Positions 27,391 through 36,895 of a stretch of DNA of 64,000 nucleotides are shown in pieces (the stretch's first letter is position 1; the number at the start of each line of letters is the position of its first letter). This DNA is from Vibrio sonorensis (GTDB lineage: Bacteria > Pseudomonadota > Gammaproteobacteria > Enterobacterales > Vibrionaceae), in the NCBI RefSeq assembly GCF_001854765.1, contig NZ_LJJE01000036.1, positions 62,001 to 126,000 of the forward strand, read 5' to 3'. The position numbers and the translations under genes are program-made. A model generated the notes under the pieces. That model was not told the DNA's origin and made no database searches. It saw nothing but the letters and a program-made list of their open reading frames with translations.

Positions 27391-28593
27391 ATGGAAAAGT
27401 CGTTTGTTGCTAGGCAGCCAATAGTTGATTGTGAAGAAAAACTAATCGGTTACGAGCTGCTGTTCAGAGAGGGTAAAAACAATGCGTTTCCCGATATTGA
27501 TCCTGATAAAGCTACGTCAAAGGTGCTTTTAGGCGTCTATTTCAAGAACGACAGTTACGACAGCATACTGCAAGACAAGGTGGGCTTTGTAAATTTTCCA
27601 TATAAAAGCATCGTAAAGATGGTTCCTGCACTGATGCCTAAAAGTAAAATTGTGGTAGAGATCCTAGAAGACTGCCCTCCAACCGATGAGCTTCTACAAT
27701 CAGTGAAAAAGCTGAAAAGGTTGGGTTATAAGATTGCACTTGACGATTTTGTGCCTTCACCAGAGTGGCGCTCGTTCTTACCTTATATCGATATTATTAA
27801 GTTCGATATCTCTACCGTGCCTTTGGCCAAAGTCGCGGTGTTAATTAAGAAATTGGACAAAAGTAAAATCCAGTTTGTTGCTGAAAGAGTAGAAACTCAA
27901 GAAGACTTTCTCAACTGTAAAGAGATTGGTTTTGACTACTTTCAGGGCTACTACTTTGCCAAACCGGAGTTGGTTGAACAAAAAACGATTAGTACATCCC
28001 AAGTATCGATTCTTAATCTTTGTAAAGAAGTATCAAAACAAGAAATTGATATTAAGAAGCTGGAAGAAGTGTTTGCTAACGATGTCGGCCTCTCTTACAA
28101 GTTGTTTAGATATGTTAACTCCACCAATATCAGCAATCCTATTCGCTCTTTTCGACAAGCACTTGCGTATCTTGGTTCGGATAAGATCCGTATGTTTGTC
28201 TCTCTTGTAGCACTCTCTTCGGATAAGAACTCAGCGCCTGAGCCCATCTATCAGATGTCTCTGCAACGAGCTTGTTTCTGTAGCCTTGTGGCAAAAGAGC
28301 TGAGTTTAAGCCGTTCGGATGCCTATATTGTTGGCTTGTTTTCTCTGCTGGATTCAATGTTTAAAGTGAGCTTTGATACTATCTTTAGCTCCATCAAAAT
28401 AGACAACAGTGTTAGGGCCGCGATATTAAACAAACAAGGGGCGCTAGGCGTAGTGTTAACGCTTATGGAAGCCTATGAAACTGCGGATTGGATGAAAATA
28501 AACCTTATCAACAAACAGTTGAACTTGTGTTCAGAAAACTCCGGTGAGTATTTTACTAAGTCACTAAACTGGAATACGCCTAAGGCGAAATAG
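27391..28593 (+). CDS. EAL-HDOD (YuxH/CdgJ-type) signalling protein
   Basis: A 400-residue protein with an N-terminal EAL-type domain (about 1-200: ARQPIVDCEEKLIGYELLFR with an ELL in place of EAL, ALDDF, IIKFDI, FVAERVET and FQGYYFAKP) and a C-terminal HDOD domain (about 195-400). Most c-di-GMP phosphodiesterase residues are present, but the loop after DDF reads VPSPEWRS instead of the usual GTGYSS, so activity is uncertain. In Vibrio, relatives influence motility. It stands alone; the ATG at 27391 was chosen over an upstream GTG because it starts the conserved domain. Confidence 0.85.
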   Translation: MEKSFVARQPIVDCEEKLIGYELLFREGKNNAFPDIDPDKATSKVLLGVYFKNDSYDSILQDKVGFVNFPYKSIVKMVPALMPKSKIVVEILEDCPPTDELLQSVKKLKRLGYKIALDDFVPSPEWRSFLPYIDIIKFDISTVPLAKVAVLIKKLDKSKIQFVAERVETQEDFLNCKEIGFDYFQGYYFAKPELVEQKTISTSQVSILNLCKEVSKQEIDIKKLEEVFANDVGLSYKLFRYVNSTNISNPIRSFRQALAYLGSDKIRMFVSLVALSSDKNSAPEPIYQMSLQRACFCSLVAKELSLSRSDAYIVGLFSLLDSMFKVSFDTIFSSIKIDNSVRAAILNKQGALGVVLTLMEAYETADWMKINLINKQLNLCSENSGEYFTKSLNWNTPKAK

Positions 28594-28665
28594 TTCTACT
28601 CCAGACAAGAGATGCCTAAGTGGGACGGTGTATAAGCAAAGCGGCATTGCAGCCGCGATGGGCAA

Positions 28666-28977
28666 TTAATTAATCGTAATATTGTTTTCTAATGAGGGAA
28701 AACGCTTCACTTGAACACCGAGTGCCTGAGATATATCTAAGGCTTCGTTTTCCGTCAACGTAACTTGAACGACTGTGTTAGGATCATCGTGATCAAGATG
28801 GTACTGAGCAAACCAATGTGGTTCGCTTCCCTCACGTTCGCCTCTATTTAACTCAACTTGTTCTGGATGAAGGAAAACCGAAATTCCTCCGCCGAATACA
28901 TGAACAAAACGGTCTGTGATATGAAAGTGAGTCCCTAACTGGGTTCTTAATTTTGCATCTTTATTCCATTCTGTCAT
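28666..28977 (-). CDS. Small conserved-looking cytoplasmic protein
   Basis: The ATG at 28977 has an AGGAG ribosome site and gives 103 residues; a longer frame to 29169 only overlaps the upstream gene. The protein is soluble, with aromatic and histidine-rich stretches (HFHITDRFVHVFGGG, HWFAQYHLDHDD). I recognise no family. It is the second gene of a pair, 16 bases after the 28994-29209 gene, so the two are likely co-expressed and perhaps work together. Confidence 0.6.
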   Translation of the reverse strand: MTEWNKDAKLRTQLGTHFHITDRFVHVFGGGISVFLHPEQVELNRGEREGSEPHWFAQYHLDHDDPNTVVQVTLTENEALDISQALGVQVKRFPSLENNITIN

Positions 28978-28993
28978 TGTCGCGCTCCTGTTT

Positions 28994-29209
28994 TCAGTGA
29001 CTGGCTTCGCTGGTTGCTTCAGTGAGCGTGAGTGGAAATGTAGCGTCATAAATTTTTCCACAAGCCCCGCCAATAAACGCGCTTTCAAAGTCTTTAATAC
29101 TGGTGCGACAACCCGCCATAATCTGCTGAGCCACTTTAAGGTCTGTAAATTCAATGATGTCTTTTTCACCAGAAGACTTAACGATCACCAATCTATAGAT
29201 TTCACTCAT
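28994..29209 (-). CDS. Small soluble protein, unknown function
   Basis: A 71-residue protein beginning MSEIYRLVIVKSSGEKD, with an alpha-beta pattern and two cysteines (GCRTS, GGACGK). The ATG at 29209 is preferred over 29224 since GGAAAGAAG precedes it. It forms a two-gene unit with 28666-28977. The family is unknown to me. Confidence 0.55.
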   Translation of the reverse strand: MSEIYRLVIVKSSGEKDIIEFTDLKVAQQIMAGCRTSIKDFESAFIGGACGKIYDATFPLTLTEATSEASH

Positions 29210-29478
29210 CTTCTTTCCTAGCAACTGATATGCATCCCCAATATGAGTATAGTTTCTTATTTGGGGGTTTTAGGCTTTTTTTGTTCTCTAGTGGAAGGTT
29301 TTGTTTTCAACTGATTCGGCAAAGAATATTGATGGCGATTGTTCAAAGTAAATGAAATAGGCTGCTTACATTTTTCTCAAGTAAACGCCTTTACATTACA
29401 GAGGGTGACGATAGAATGCGTACATTGATTAACTAAGAATGTTTTTTTCATTCATAACAAATATTTAAGGAGGAACTA

Positions 29479-29559
29479 ATGTCTATGTGGTGTTCAATCA
29501 ACCCACGTTTGTTTGGCATTAATGCTCGCTCAAGAGTTATTGATATCGCGTTGCGATAA
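29479..29559 (+). CDS. Leader peptide upstream of ABC-F gene (26 residues)
   Basis: A strong AAGGAGG ribosome site lies 5 bases before the ATG at 29479. The 26-residue peptide (MSMWCSINPRLFGINARS, then seven more residues and an end LR) is followed by 123 bases of structured leader before the ABC-F start. CGCTCAAG inside the peptide pairs with CTTGAGCG just after its stop, and AAGAATT (29627-29633) pairs with AATTCTT close to the ABC-F start. This is the layout of ribosome-stalling attenuation known from ABC-F antibiotic-resistance genes; the mechanism here is inference. Confidence 0.65.
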   Translation: MSMWCSINPRLFGINARSRVIDIALR

Positions 29560-29682
29560 TCTCGACTTGAGCGAACCATTACCCACCGACGTATAGCGTC
29601 AATCGAGTACTAATCCTCAAGCTCGAAGAATTATTGTCAACTCTGACAACGGCCTTTTGCGCCCAAAATTCTTGAGATAATT

Positions 29683-31416
29683 ATGAGTACTTTTTTAACT
29701 GCACAATCACTAACACTTTCACATTCATCTGCAGCACTGTTTAAATCGTTAAGCTTTACGGTTAATCGCGGTGATAAAATTGGTCTTATCGGTCATAACG
29801 GTTGTGGTAAAAGCTCCCTGCTTAAACTGTTAGACGGACAATTTGAACCCAATGAAGGCACAATCGCAAAGGCTAAACATTGCCTGATGAGCTATGTGGA
29901 ACAACACATCCCTCAGCAATTGCAATCCCTGTCAATCTTAGCGGCATTAACAGAGAAACTCGCCGATGGTGAACAGTGGCGCGCTGAACTCTTGCTATCA
30001 GAGCTTGGATTTTCTCATTCTGAGTGGCAAATGCCGGTTTCCAATTGCAGTGGTGGTCAGCAAATGCGTTTGCTACTAGCAAGGGCAATTATTGGTCAAC
30101 CGGACTTACTGCTGTTAGACGAGCCTAGTAACCATTTGGATTTACCTTCGCTGATTTGGCTTGAACAGTTCTTACTGCAATGGAAAGGCTCTTTTATTCT
30201 GGTCTCTCATGACCAAGCTTTGTTAGATGCCGTGACTAATACTACTTGGGTTTTGCGCAACCAATCTCTTAACCACTTTGCTTTACCTTGTTCGTCGGCG
30301 CGCGCTGCACTAAAAGAAAAAGACGAGCAGGATAGGGTACGTCATTTTAGCGAGCAAAAAGAGATAGATCGCTTAGAAAAAAGTGCTAAGCGAATGGCTG
30401 AGTGGGGCAAGGTTTATGACAATGATAGCTTGGCTCGTAAAGCGAAGACTATTTTTGCTAGAAAAGAGCGACTCGAAGATGAGCAAACGGAACTAAGCCG
30501 CCTCTCTCCTTGGCAACTGAAGCTCAAAGGTGACGCCCTGCCAGCGAACCGTTTGGTTGAAGTGATCCCTTTTGCTGTCAAACCTCCGCGTAGTTCAACG
30601 ACGCTTTTTACTATGGCGGAAGTGCGAATAAAAAGTGGTGACCGCGTTGCGGTGTTGGGCAGTAACGGCTGCGGTAAATCAACACTGTTAAACCTGCTCT
30701 ATCGAGCTTTCCTCAATCGAGAAGATTCAACGACGGCGAATAGCCAAGACGAGATTACTTTTCACCAGCGCTGTCGACTGGGCTATTACGATCAATCGCT
30801 TAATCAACTTAGTGACAGTGATACATTAGCTCAGGCATTGAGTAAGTTTGCCGCCATGAATGATGAAACCTGCAAACGCTCTTTAATTAGCGCGGGCTTC
30901 GAGTATTCCATTCACGATCAGAAGGTGGAAACGCTAAGTGGCGGGGAACGAGCGAGGTTACTCTTTGTTGGCTTAACCTTAGCGAAGCATCATATGCTGT
31001 TTCTGGATGAGCCAACCAACCACTTAGATATGGAAGGCAAAGAGGAACTGATCGATACGCTAAATGACTTTGAAGGGGCAACGCTTGTCGTTAGCCATGA
31101 TCGAAACTTAATAGAACAAAGTTGTAACCGATTTTGGTTTATTGAGGGTGGAGTTCTGACTGAATATCTATCTGTCGAAGAGGTGTATGACAAGATTAAT
31201 GAGCAACCAACCTCCATTTCTATCAGTGGGGAACAGACAGGAGTCGATACATCATTAACGGCTGAACCTTTGTCAGAAGAGGAACAGTTGCTAGAGCGTT
31301 TAATCCTTCTTGAAGGACTTTTAGAAGAAGATTTAAATCGAAAAGCAAAACATCAAAAGCCGCAGTTACAACAACAGTGGCGAGATGAAATAGACAAGAT
31401 TAGTGCCTTGATATGA
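29683..31416 (+). CDS. ABC-F family ATPase, probable ribosome-protection type
   Basis: The 577-residue protein has two ATP-binding cassettes without membrane segments: first Walker A GHNGCGKSS (about 38) with signature CSGGQQMRLLLARA and Walker B LLLLDEPSNHLD, then a linker with charged helices (about 190-300), then Walker A GSNGCGKSTLL (about 325), signature LSGGERARLLF and Walker B MLFLDEPTNHLD. An acidic coiled tail follows. ABC-F proteins act on the ribosome; resistance types dislodge antibiotics. The leader peptide at 29479 supports a drug-inducible ribosome-protection role rather than a housekeeping Uup or EttA, but the drug is unknown. Confidence 0.85.
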   Translation: MSTFLTAQSLTLSHSSAALFKSLSFTVNRGDKIGLIGHNGCGKSSLLKLLDGQFEPNEGTIAKAKHCLMSYVEQHIPQQLQSLSILAALTEKLADGEQWRAELLLSELGFSHSEWQMPVSNCSGGQQMRLLLARAIIGQPDLLLLDEPSNHLDLPSLIWLEQFLLQWKGSFILVSHDQALLDAVTNTTWVLRNQSLNHFALPCSSARAALKEKDEQDRVRHFSEQKEIDRLEKSAKRMAEWGKVYDNDSLARKAKTIFARKERLEDEQTELSRLSPWQLKLKGDALPANRLVEVIPFAVKPPRSSTTLFTMAEVRIKSGDRVAVLGSNGCGKSTLLNLLYRAFLNREDSTTANSQDEITFHQRCRLGYYDQSLNQLSDSDTLAQALSKFAAMNDETCKRSLISAGFEYSIHDQKVETLSGGERARLLFVGLTLAKHHMLFLDEPTNHLDMEGKEELIDTLNDFEGATLVVSHDRNLIEQSCNRFWFIEGGVLTEYLSVEEVYDKINEQPTSISISGEQTGVDTSLTAEPLSEEEQLLERLILLEGLLEEDLNRKAKHQKPQLQQQWRDEIDKISALI

Positions 31417-31454
31417 GTTGGTTAAACGGGCACTAACTGTCGTTGGTTTTAAGT

Positions 31455-31478
31455 CAAAGGCTACCTAGGTAGCCTTTG
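31455..31478. terminator. Bidirectional terminator between ABC-F gene and yidZ
   Basis: CAAAGGCTACCT and AGGTAGCCTTTG form a perfect 24-base palindrome. It sits between two convergent genes and should terminate both. Confidence 0.75.
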
Positions 31479-31509
31479 TATTTTGGGTTTGATTGTAAGA
31501 AGCAAAGAC

Positions 31510-32481
31510 TCAGCTGTTGTCTTCAATATTTTTTTGGATTAGCGCTTTAATGGTATCTCTTAGCCATTTTACTTTTGGATTGTGAGCATTTCTTTTGTGC
31601 CACATAAGGGTGAAAGGCGTGGTGAGTTTGTGCTCTTCCTCACTGGATACCGGAATAGGTCGTGTCACCAAACGGCTGTGATAATCGGCAGCAAGTAAGC
31701 GACTGTATCTCGGAGCGGTTGTCATCAAAGTATGACCCGGTTGGGAGGCAATAAAAAGCGATTGATCGAATCCAGATGCGGTCATACCAATTTTTCGCGC
31801 GATCCCTTGTTCAGCTAGTATGTCGTCTAATGCCCAAGTTTCTCTTTTTTCCCACACAATATTGATGTGGCGATACTTAAGATAGGTTTCTAAGTTCCAC
31901 TCTTCTTCTAGCGCAGGATGGTCATCCCTGAGATAAACCAAAGGAATATCGGCAAATAGGATTTCGTGGTCAATAAAATAGGGCAGTTCATTGATCGATT
32001 CCTTCGATCTAGGATGGCTTTCGCGTCCCGAAAAACCGATATCAATTTCACCTCGAACAAGCGCGTCTAGTGAGTCGTAGTCCCAGTCGCGTACTTTCAT
32101 TACCGAATCAGGAAAATCTTGTTGGGCTTTGACGGTTAGATCGTTGAGAAAGGTTAAAACCAGTGGGTTCTCAACAGCAATCTGTAACACTAACCCTCTC
32201 GGGGCAGTGTTTCCACGAGTGGTGGCAATTTGTCTACCAATACGAGACCATTCAGCCAACTCCGACTCTAGACCGATGGCTAAATTGGTAGGCGATAAAC
32301 CATAAGGTGTTTTGACAAACAAGGGGTCTTCAAACCAGTCTCTGAGTTTAGTTAGCGCTTTACTCACTGCCGAAGGGGTGAGGTTGAGACGTTTTGCCGC
32401 TTTAGACACACTGCGCTCTTGCAGCAGTAGCTGCAAGGTGATGAGCAAGTTAAGGTCAAGCCGAGCCAGTGATTTTTTCAT
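31510..32481 (-). CDS. yidZ: LysR-family regulator YidZ
   Basis: The 323-residue protein has an N-terminal winged helix (about 8-67, SVSKAAKRLNLTPSAVSKALTKLRDWF) and a LysR effector domain. The sequence KVRDWDYDSLDALVRGEIDIGFSGRESHPRS matches E. coli YidZ as I recall it. It directly follows mdtL with a 26-base overlap, the same order as in E. coli (mdtL-yidZ). The E. coli protein has been linked to anaerobic nitric oxide protection; the effector is not known. It is co-transcribed with mdtL on the minus strand. Confidence 0.92.
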   Translation of the reverse strand: MKKSLARLDLNLLITLQLLLQERSVSKAAKRLNLTPSAVSKALTKLRDWFEDPLFVKTPYGLSPTNLAIGLESELAEWSRIGRQIATTRGNTAPRGLVLQIAVENPLVLTFLNDLTVKAQQDFPDSVMKVRDWDYDSLDALVRGEIDIGFSGRESHPRSKESINELPYFIDHEILFADIPLVYLRDDHPALEEEWNLETYLKYRHINIVWEKRETWALDDILAEQGIARKIGMTASGFDQSLFIASQPGHTLMTTAPRYSRLLAADYHSRLVTRPIPVSSEEEHKLTTPFTLMWHKRNAHNPKVKWLRDTIKALIQKNIEDNS

Positions 32482-33646
32482 ATTGTTGTTCTTCTTGTTG
32501 TTGTAAGGACCATGATAGCAAAATCAATGAGCTAATACCGGAAATCAATAAGATGGAGCAGAGCATCACAACAGGATTTGCATCGATAATACCGCCCAAC
32601 CAAATATACGCTGAGGAAGCACACACCTGCGAGATCCCCAGTAGGGAGCTGGCGAATCCGGCGTTGGCGGAAAAAGGAGAAAGCGCTTGGCTCATGGTGA
32701 CACCAAAACCGATAGAAAAACCCATACAGATAAAACTAAAGCCAATAAAGTAAACAGTTATGGGTAACGACATCAATTCAGCAATAGTGAGAGTGAGTCC
32801 AGCGCCTATCAGTAGCAACTGAGACACTAGGATAAGGCGCTGTTGGGGCCAGTATTTCAAAAGTACAGGTGCGGAGAAAGAGGTGCACATACTGACCACC
32901 GCCATCGCTGCCATTGCCGTTGAGTATCCCGCTCTATCTAGACCTAGCTTGGTCATCATAACCATAGGTGATGTGCTAACGTAAGTGAGTATACACACAA
33001 CCGCTAGAGACGATATTGCAAGGCGACTGAGAAATAACGGTTGGAAAAAAGACGCTTTGCCATCGGATTTAATGTGAGTGGCTAATTGGGTGGCTTTGGG
33101 TTTGGTTTCACGCAAAATGAGTAGGGAAAAACCGAGGACAACCATCCCCATACCACCCATGGCAGCAAAGAGGCTTGGCCATTCAAATCGGAGCATAATT
33201 AAGTGTCCAATGACGGGAGCAATGACGGGAACAACACAAGTGATCCCATTTATCATAGACATCACTTTTGCTCTCGCCTGTTCTTCTAAGCTGTCGCGCA
33301 AAATCGCGAAGGCAACGACGTAGCAACTGCCTGCTCCGATGCCTTGAGCGAATCGATTCAGGAAAAACTCCGCACTGCTATTGTCCTGTCCAGTGAAAAG
33401 CGAGAACAGGGTAAAAATTAGTGCACCAGCAATCGCAATGGGCTTTCGGCCCACTTTATCTGCTAGTTTTCCGGCAAACAACATGGTGGTTGCCATTCCA
33501 GCAAGATAGATTGAAAACGCCAAATGCAAATGGCTTTCGCTGGTGGATAAATCCGCGGCAATCTGGGGCAGACCAACGAGGTAAAGATCGATTCCTGTTG
33601 GGTACAAGAGCACGAGAAGAAAGCTACAACTTAAAAATCTGAACAT
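32456..33646 (-). CDS. mdtL: Multidrug MFS efflux transporter MdtL
   Basis: The 396-residue protein has twelve hydrophobic segments of the drug:H+ antiporter-1 type. The N-terminus (CSFLLVLLYPTGIDLYLVGL and SIYLAGMATTMLFAGKLADK) and INGITCVVPVIAPVIGHLIM are nearly those of E. coli MdtL from memory. It exports drugs, including chloramphenicol in E. coli, by proton antiport across the inner membrane. It is followed immediately by yidZ, conserving the enterobacterial order. Confidence 0.93.
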   Translation of the reverse strand: MFRFLSCSFLLVLLYPTGIDLYLVGLPQIAADLSTSESHLHLAFSIYLAGMATTMLFAGKLADKVGRKPIAIAGALIFTLFSLFTGQDNSSAEFFLNRFAQGIGAGSCYVVAFAILRDSLEEQARAKVMSMINGITCVVPVIAPVIGHLIMLRFEWPSLFAAMGGMGMVVLGFSLLILRETKPKATQLATHIKSDGKASFFQPLFLSRLAISSLAVVCILTYVSTSPMVMMTKLGLDRAGYSTAMAAMAVVSMCTSFSAPVLLKYWPQQRLILVSQLLLIGAGLTLTIAELMSLPITVYFIGFSFICMGFSIGFGVTMSQALSPFSANAGFASSLLGISQVCASSAYIWLGGIIDANPVVMLCSILLISGISSLILLSWSLQQQEEQQYEKITGSA

Positions 33647-33754
33647 GGGTTACTCCTTTTCCCAGCAAGACTAAAGAGCATTGCAAAAAGGAGCGAGTGG
33701 TAATTGGTACAACAGCAGTTTCCATTTAAGACACTTGAAGCCGCATAAGGGCTG

Positions 33755-33787
33755 AAAGGCAAACCTTTGCGTAAAACGTTTGCCTTT
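33755..33787. terminator. Hairpin upstream of mdtL and downstream of cytochrome b561
   Basis: AAAGGCAAAC and GTTTGCCTTT form a perfect 10-bp stem with a 13-base loop. There is no T-run of note. It lies between the end of the mdtL upstream region and the b561 gene on the same strand, so on the minus strand it is after the b561 gene. Confidence 0.45.
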
Positions 33788-33871
33788 GCGGTGAGCTTTA
33801 CCGGCGCAGCGCTGCGAAATCGGTATGCGCTATTTGGCTATGGTAGTCTCCACTTGATATTAAGGCACAGA

Positions 33872-34402
33872 CTAGCGACCCAACATACGAGTTAAAGTGG
33901 CGTCTTTATCAATTAGGTGGTGTTTAATTGCTCCAATTATATGTAGAGCTAAAACTGTCATAATGATAGTCACGGCTGAGTGGTGAATAGTCGAGCCCAA
34001 CTCTTGTAGCCAAGGTGTTTTTGTGGTGGTGGAAACAATGTCTACACCAAAAATATCAAGGCCGCGGCCCCCACCAACACTCATGGCAATACCTGAAATT
34101 GGCATAGCTAGGGTGGCAATAAGTAGTATGAACTGAACAAATTTGGCGATCACTTGCTGCCAAACAGGTGCGATAGCTGCGGGGGAGATTGCGCCTTCTT
34201 TAAGGCGCCATATGGCTCGAATCATTGCGAGAAAAAGGAAAATTGTACCAAGAGATTTATGTAATCCAATCAGCTGCCCCTTTTCAGGGCCTCGGGGGAG
34301 ATCGACCACATACAACCCAAGCGCAAATATAGCGATGAAGGAGAGTGCGGTTAACCAATGCAGGGCGATAGTTTGCCGAGAAAGAGTGTGTTTGCTGAGC
34401 AT
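33872..34402 (-). CDS. Cytochrome b561-family protein
   Basis: A 176-residue four-helix membrane protein with haem-ligand histidines in ALHWLTALSF, LHKSLGTIFLFL, IHHSAVTIIM and LHIIGAIKHHL. It is of the YodB/CybB type that passes electrons between quinone and an acceptor; the GPEKGQLIGLHKS loop is typical. It is a single gene on the minus strand, with no partner binding protein next to it. Confidence 0.9.
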   Translation of the reverse strand: MLSKHTLSRQTIALHWLTALSFIAIFALGLYVVDLPRGPEKGQLIGLHKSLGTIFLFLAMIRAIWRLKEGAISPAAIAPVWQQVIAKFVQFILLIATLAMPISGIAMSVGGGRGLDIFGVDIVSTTTKTPWLQELGSTIHHSAVTIIMTVLALHIIGAIKHHLIDKDATLTRMLGR

Positions 34403-34565
34403 ATTTTTACCTTTGTTTTTGCGTGGTTATAGGTAAAAAAGTATCTGCTAGAGAAAATGGAACAACAATATCTCAAAGGGTAAAGTTGGGTAAATTAACG
34501 TCAAGTTCAGTGTTAATTACGACTAATCTTTGGGTGTCAACTGGGTCCTACCGACGAAGTACAAG

Positions 34566-35111
34566 TTATCGAATTAGGTTTAAGATAGTTTTAAATTTTG
34601 GGTGGCGACAATCTTTCACAAGTTCATACAAACACATCTCTAGGCTGGTTATAGCAATATTCTGATTTTGTAGTTTATCGATGGCCAGAGTGATATTTTC
34701 TGGATCTCTTGAGGAGGTACAGTCGCGCACTAGGTGGACATCAAAACCCTGATCCGATAGTTCAAAAGCGGTTTGATATACGCATATATGCGCTTCTATT
34801 CCACAAATTAACCATGACGTTTTCCCTGCTTCTTTTAATGCTTGTGTAAAATTTGGTTCATTACAGGCGTTAAAACTGTACTTAGTTATCGGGCTTTGCG
34901 ACCGCAACAGATCTGAAAGTGTTTTTACTGTGCTGCCGAGCTTGTCTGGATTTTGCTCCAACCAAATTATTGGCAAATCCAAATGTTGTGAGCCTTGAAT
35001 CAATGCCGCGCAATTTGAAATTACTGCTTGGCTATTGGAAACCAAGCTCGCCAATTTGCCTTGAACGTCCACGACAATTAGACCGGTATTTTCTGGGTTT
35101 AACATCGCCAT
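34566..35111 (-). CDS. Isochorismatase-like (YcaC-type) hydrolase
   Basis: I chose the ATG at 35111 (AAGGATG upstream); a longer frame would add an unlikely N-terminal tail. The 181-residue protein has the cysteine hydrolase triad of the family: D15 in LIVVDVQGKL, a lysine in TKYSFNA, and the catalytic cysteine in GIEAHICVYQT, preceded by the cis-peptide G-I-E. YcaC-like enzymes act on amides or related compounds of unknown identity. It stands alone between the b561 gene and a divergently transcribed DUF4397 gene. Confidence 0.88.
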   Translation of the reverse strand: MAMLNPENTGLIVVDVQGKLASLVSNSQAVISNCAALIQGSQHLDLPIIWLEQNPDKLGSTVKTLSDLLRSQSPITKYSFNACNEPNFTQALKEAGKTSWLICGIEAHICVYQTAFELSDQGFDVHLVRDCTSSRDPENITLAIDKLQNQNIAITSLEMCLYELVKDCRHPKFKTILNLIR

Positions 35112-35350
35112 TGTGATGCATCCTTTTGAAACGTAAATACAAGGGCTCAAATCGCCCCCTATAAGGCAGCGATGTCACAATTAGGGTAACTAAAAATAGT
35201 AGAGATAAGTTTGATCGCATCTTCAATTTGAGCGTAAACAGTGGTTGAGCGAAGTGCTGGCCAGCGTGTTGTTTAAAACTCATTTGAATCAAAAGACATC
35301 CTAGTGACTGCTCTTTGGCGGCAGTCGTGGGCAAAAAATAGGATAAGGAT

Positions 35351-36708
35351 ATGGTTATGTGGATCAAAAATAGTGTGCTGGCGGTTGCGTTTGCAGGAAT
35401 ACTCGTTGGCTGTAATGATGACGACAAGTTTAATAGCTCTCTTCAAGCTGTCCATGCGTCGAAAGATGCCCCTCTAGCGAATGTATTAGTTAATGGGAGC
35501 AGTCAATGGACAAACGTGGATTTTGGCACGGGCTCCGGTTACAGCCGCTTTTTTGCCGGGAATGCCACGGTGGCTGTTGAAGTGCAACTTCCGGGGAATG
35601 CGACAGCTACTGTCATCCCAGCAACTTCAATTTTTTTGGATCGCAATAACGAGTACACCGTGTTTGTTGTTGGTGAGGCGGATTCAAGCAGTAGTTTTTC
35701 AGTCGAACCTTTAGTGGTATCCAAGCCCAAGCAAGGCAGTGCAAGCAATACTAGCTTAGATGTGCAAGTTGTTCACGCGTCGGCTGGGGTAGCAGACGTA
35801 GACCTGTACGTCACAGCTCCCGGCGCTGATTTAAACAGTGCTAGCCTAATGCTACGCTGGCTTACAAGGGGTCGACAGGGGTTTTAAATATTCCCAATGG
35901 TGATTACCAAATTCGCTTAACGCTTTCTGGGACGAAAACGGTAGCCTTTGATTCTGGTACCGTTTCTCTCGCTGCTAACAGCGAGCTAACGATTGCAGCA
36001 GTGCCAAATCAAGACAGCAATGCCGATTCTCCGGTGAAACTGGTTGTTTTGGATGGTTCGAGTTCGTCGATCATTTTTAATATGTCAGAAAAGGCAGAAA
36101 TCGAAGTGGGGCATTTGGTTTCAGATGTTAACATCGTCGATGTCGGCTTGGATGGTTCAGAGGCAATTTCTAACGTTGATTACAAAGGTTTAACTGGCTA
36201 CACGACGTCTACAACCTTAACGCCTAAAGCGTATGCGGTAACGGTATACCCTGACAACACGCCGGCATCTCCAGTTATCAATGAAACGGTTACCTTTGCG
36301 AAAGGTGGAGACTATGGAGTGTTTGCGGTCGGTAAAGCTTCCACGACTATTGAAGCACTAGTGGTGGAAACCTATCGCAGACCCGTTGCGACAAGTGCCA
36401 CACTTAATGTGATACACGGAGCGCCAGATGCGTCTACTGTTGATGTGTATTTAACTTCGAGTACGGATATTTCATCGGCGACGCCAGCCATTTCTAGTTT
36501 TAACTTTAAAGATGCGACTCAAGGAGTTTACGTTGCAGCGGGTACTTACTTCGTCACTGTGACGCCAACTGGTACAAAAACGGCGGCAATCGGCCCTGCA
36601 TCCATTACTGTTGAAAATGACAAAGTTTATCAAGCCATCGCTATCGAAGAAGACGAAGATGTTAACCCATCAACCTTCGACCTTCTTGTCAGCGAAATTC
36701 AAGATTGA
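35351..36708 (+). pseudogene. DUF4397-domain lipoprotein, one frameshift
   Basis: With one base restored near 35847 the frame reads through as NATLAYKGSTGVLNIPNG, giving about 452 residues. The N-terminus has a lipoprotein signal ending in the lipobox GILVGC (about residue 24). The rest contains repeated units of the DUF4397 type (QAVHASKDAPLANVLVNG, VVHASAGVADVDLYV, VIHGAPDASTVDVYL), a beta-sandwich surface domain. The repeats and the lipobox point to an outer-membrane or cell-surface protein. Single-base loss suggests a sequence artefact. Confidence 0.75.
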
Positions 36709-36731
36709 GAGTGTACCGGGAGTACATGGTT

Positions 36732-36756
36732 AAAGAGTCTCAGGGGAGGCTCTTTT
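36732..36756 (+). terminator. Terminator after the DUF4397 gene
   Basis: AAAGAGTCTC and GGAGGCTCTTTT can form a stem with two mismatches, followed by T's, 24 bases after the stop. Confidence 0.5.
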
Positions 36757-36895
36757 CTGCTTTGTTGAGTCATGTTTAGCGAAAGGTGAGGTTAACGCGT
36801 TTGCCATTAGGCTGATAATTGCGCAATATTGTTCAAGTATTTTAGTAGGGCTTCACCTAAGCTATCACTGAGTTGATACAGAAAAGGTCAGGAAT

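Noticed and set aside
29236..29280. CCCCAA and TTGGGG inverted repeat with T-run
   Set aside because: It would terminate plus-strand transcription, but no plus-strand gene ends there; role unclear.
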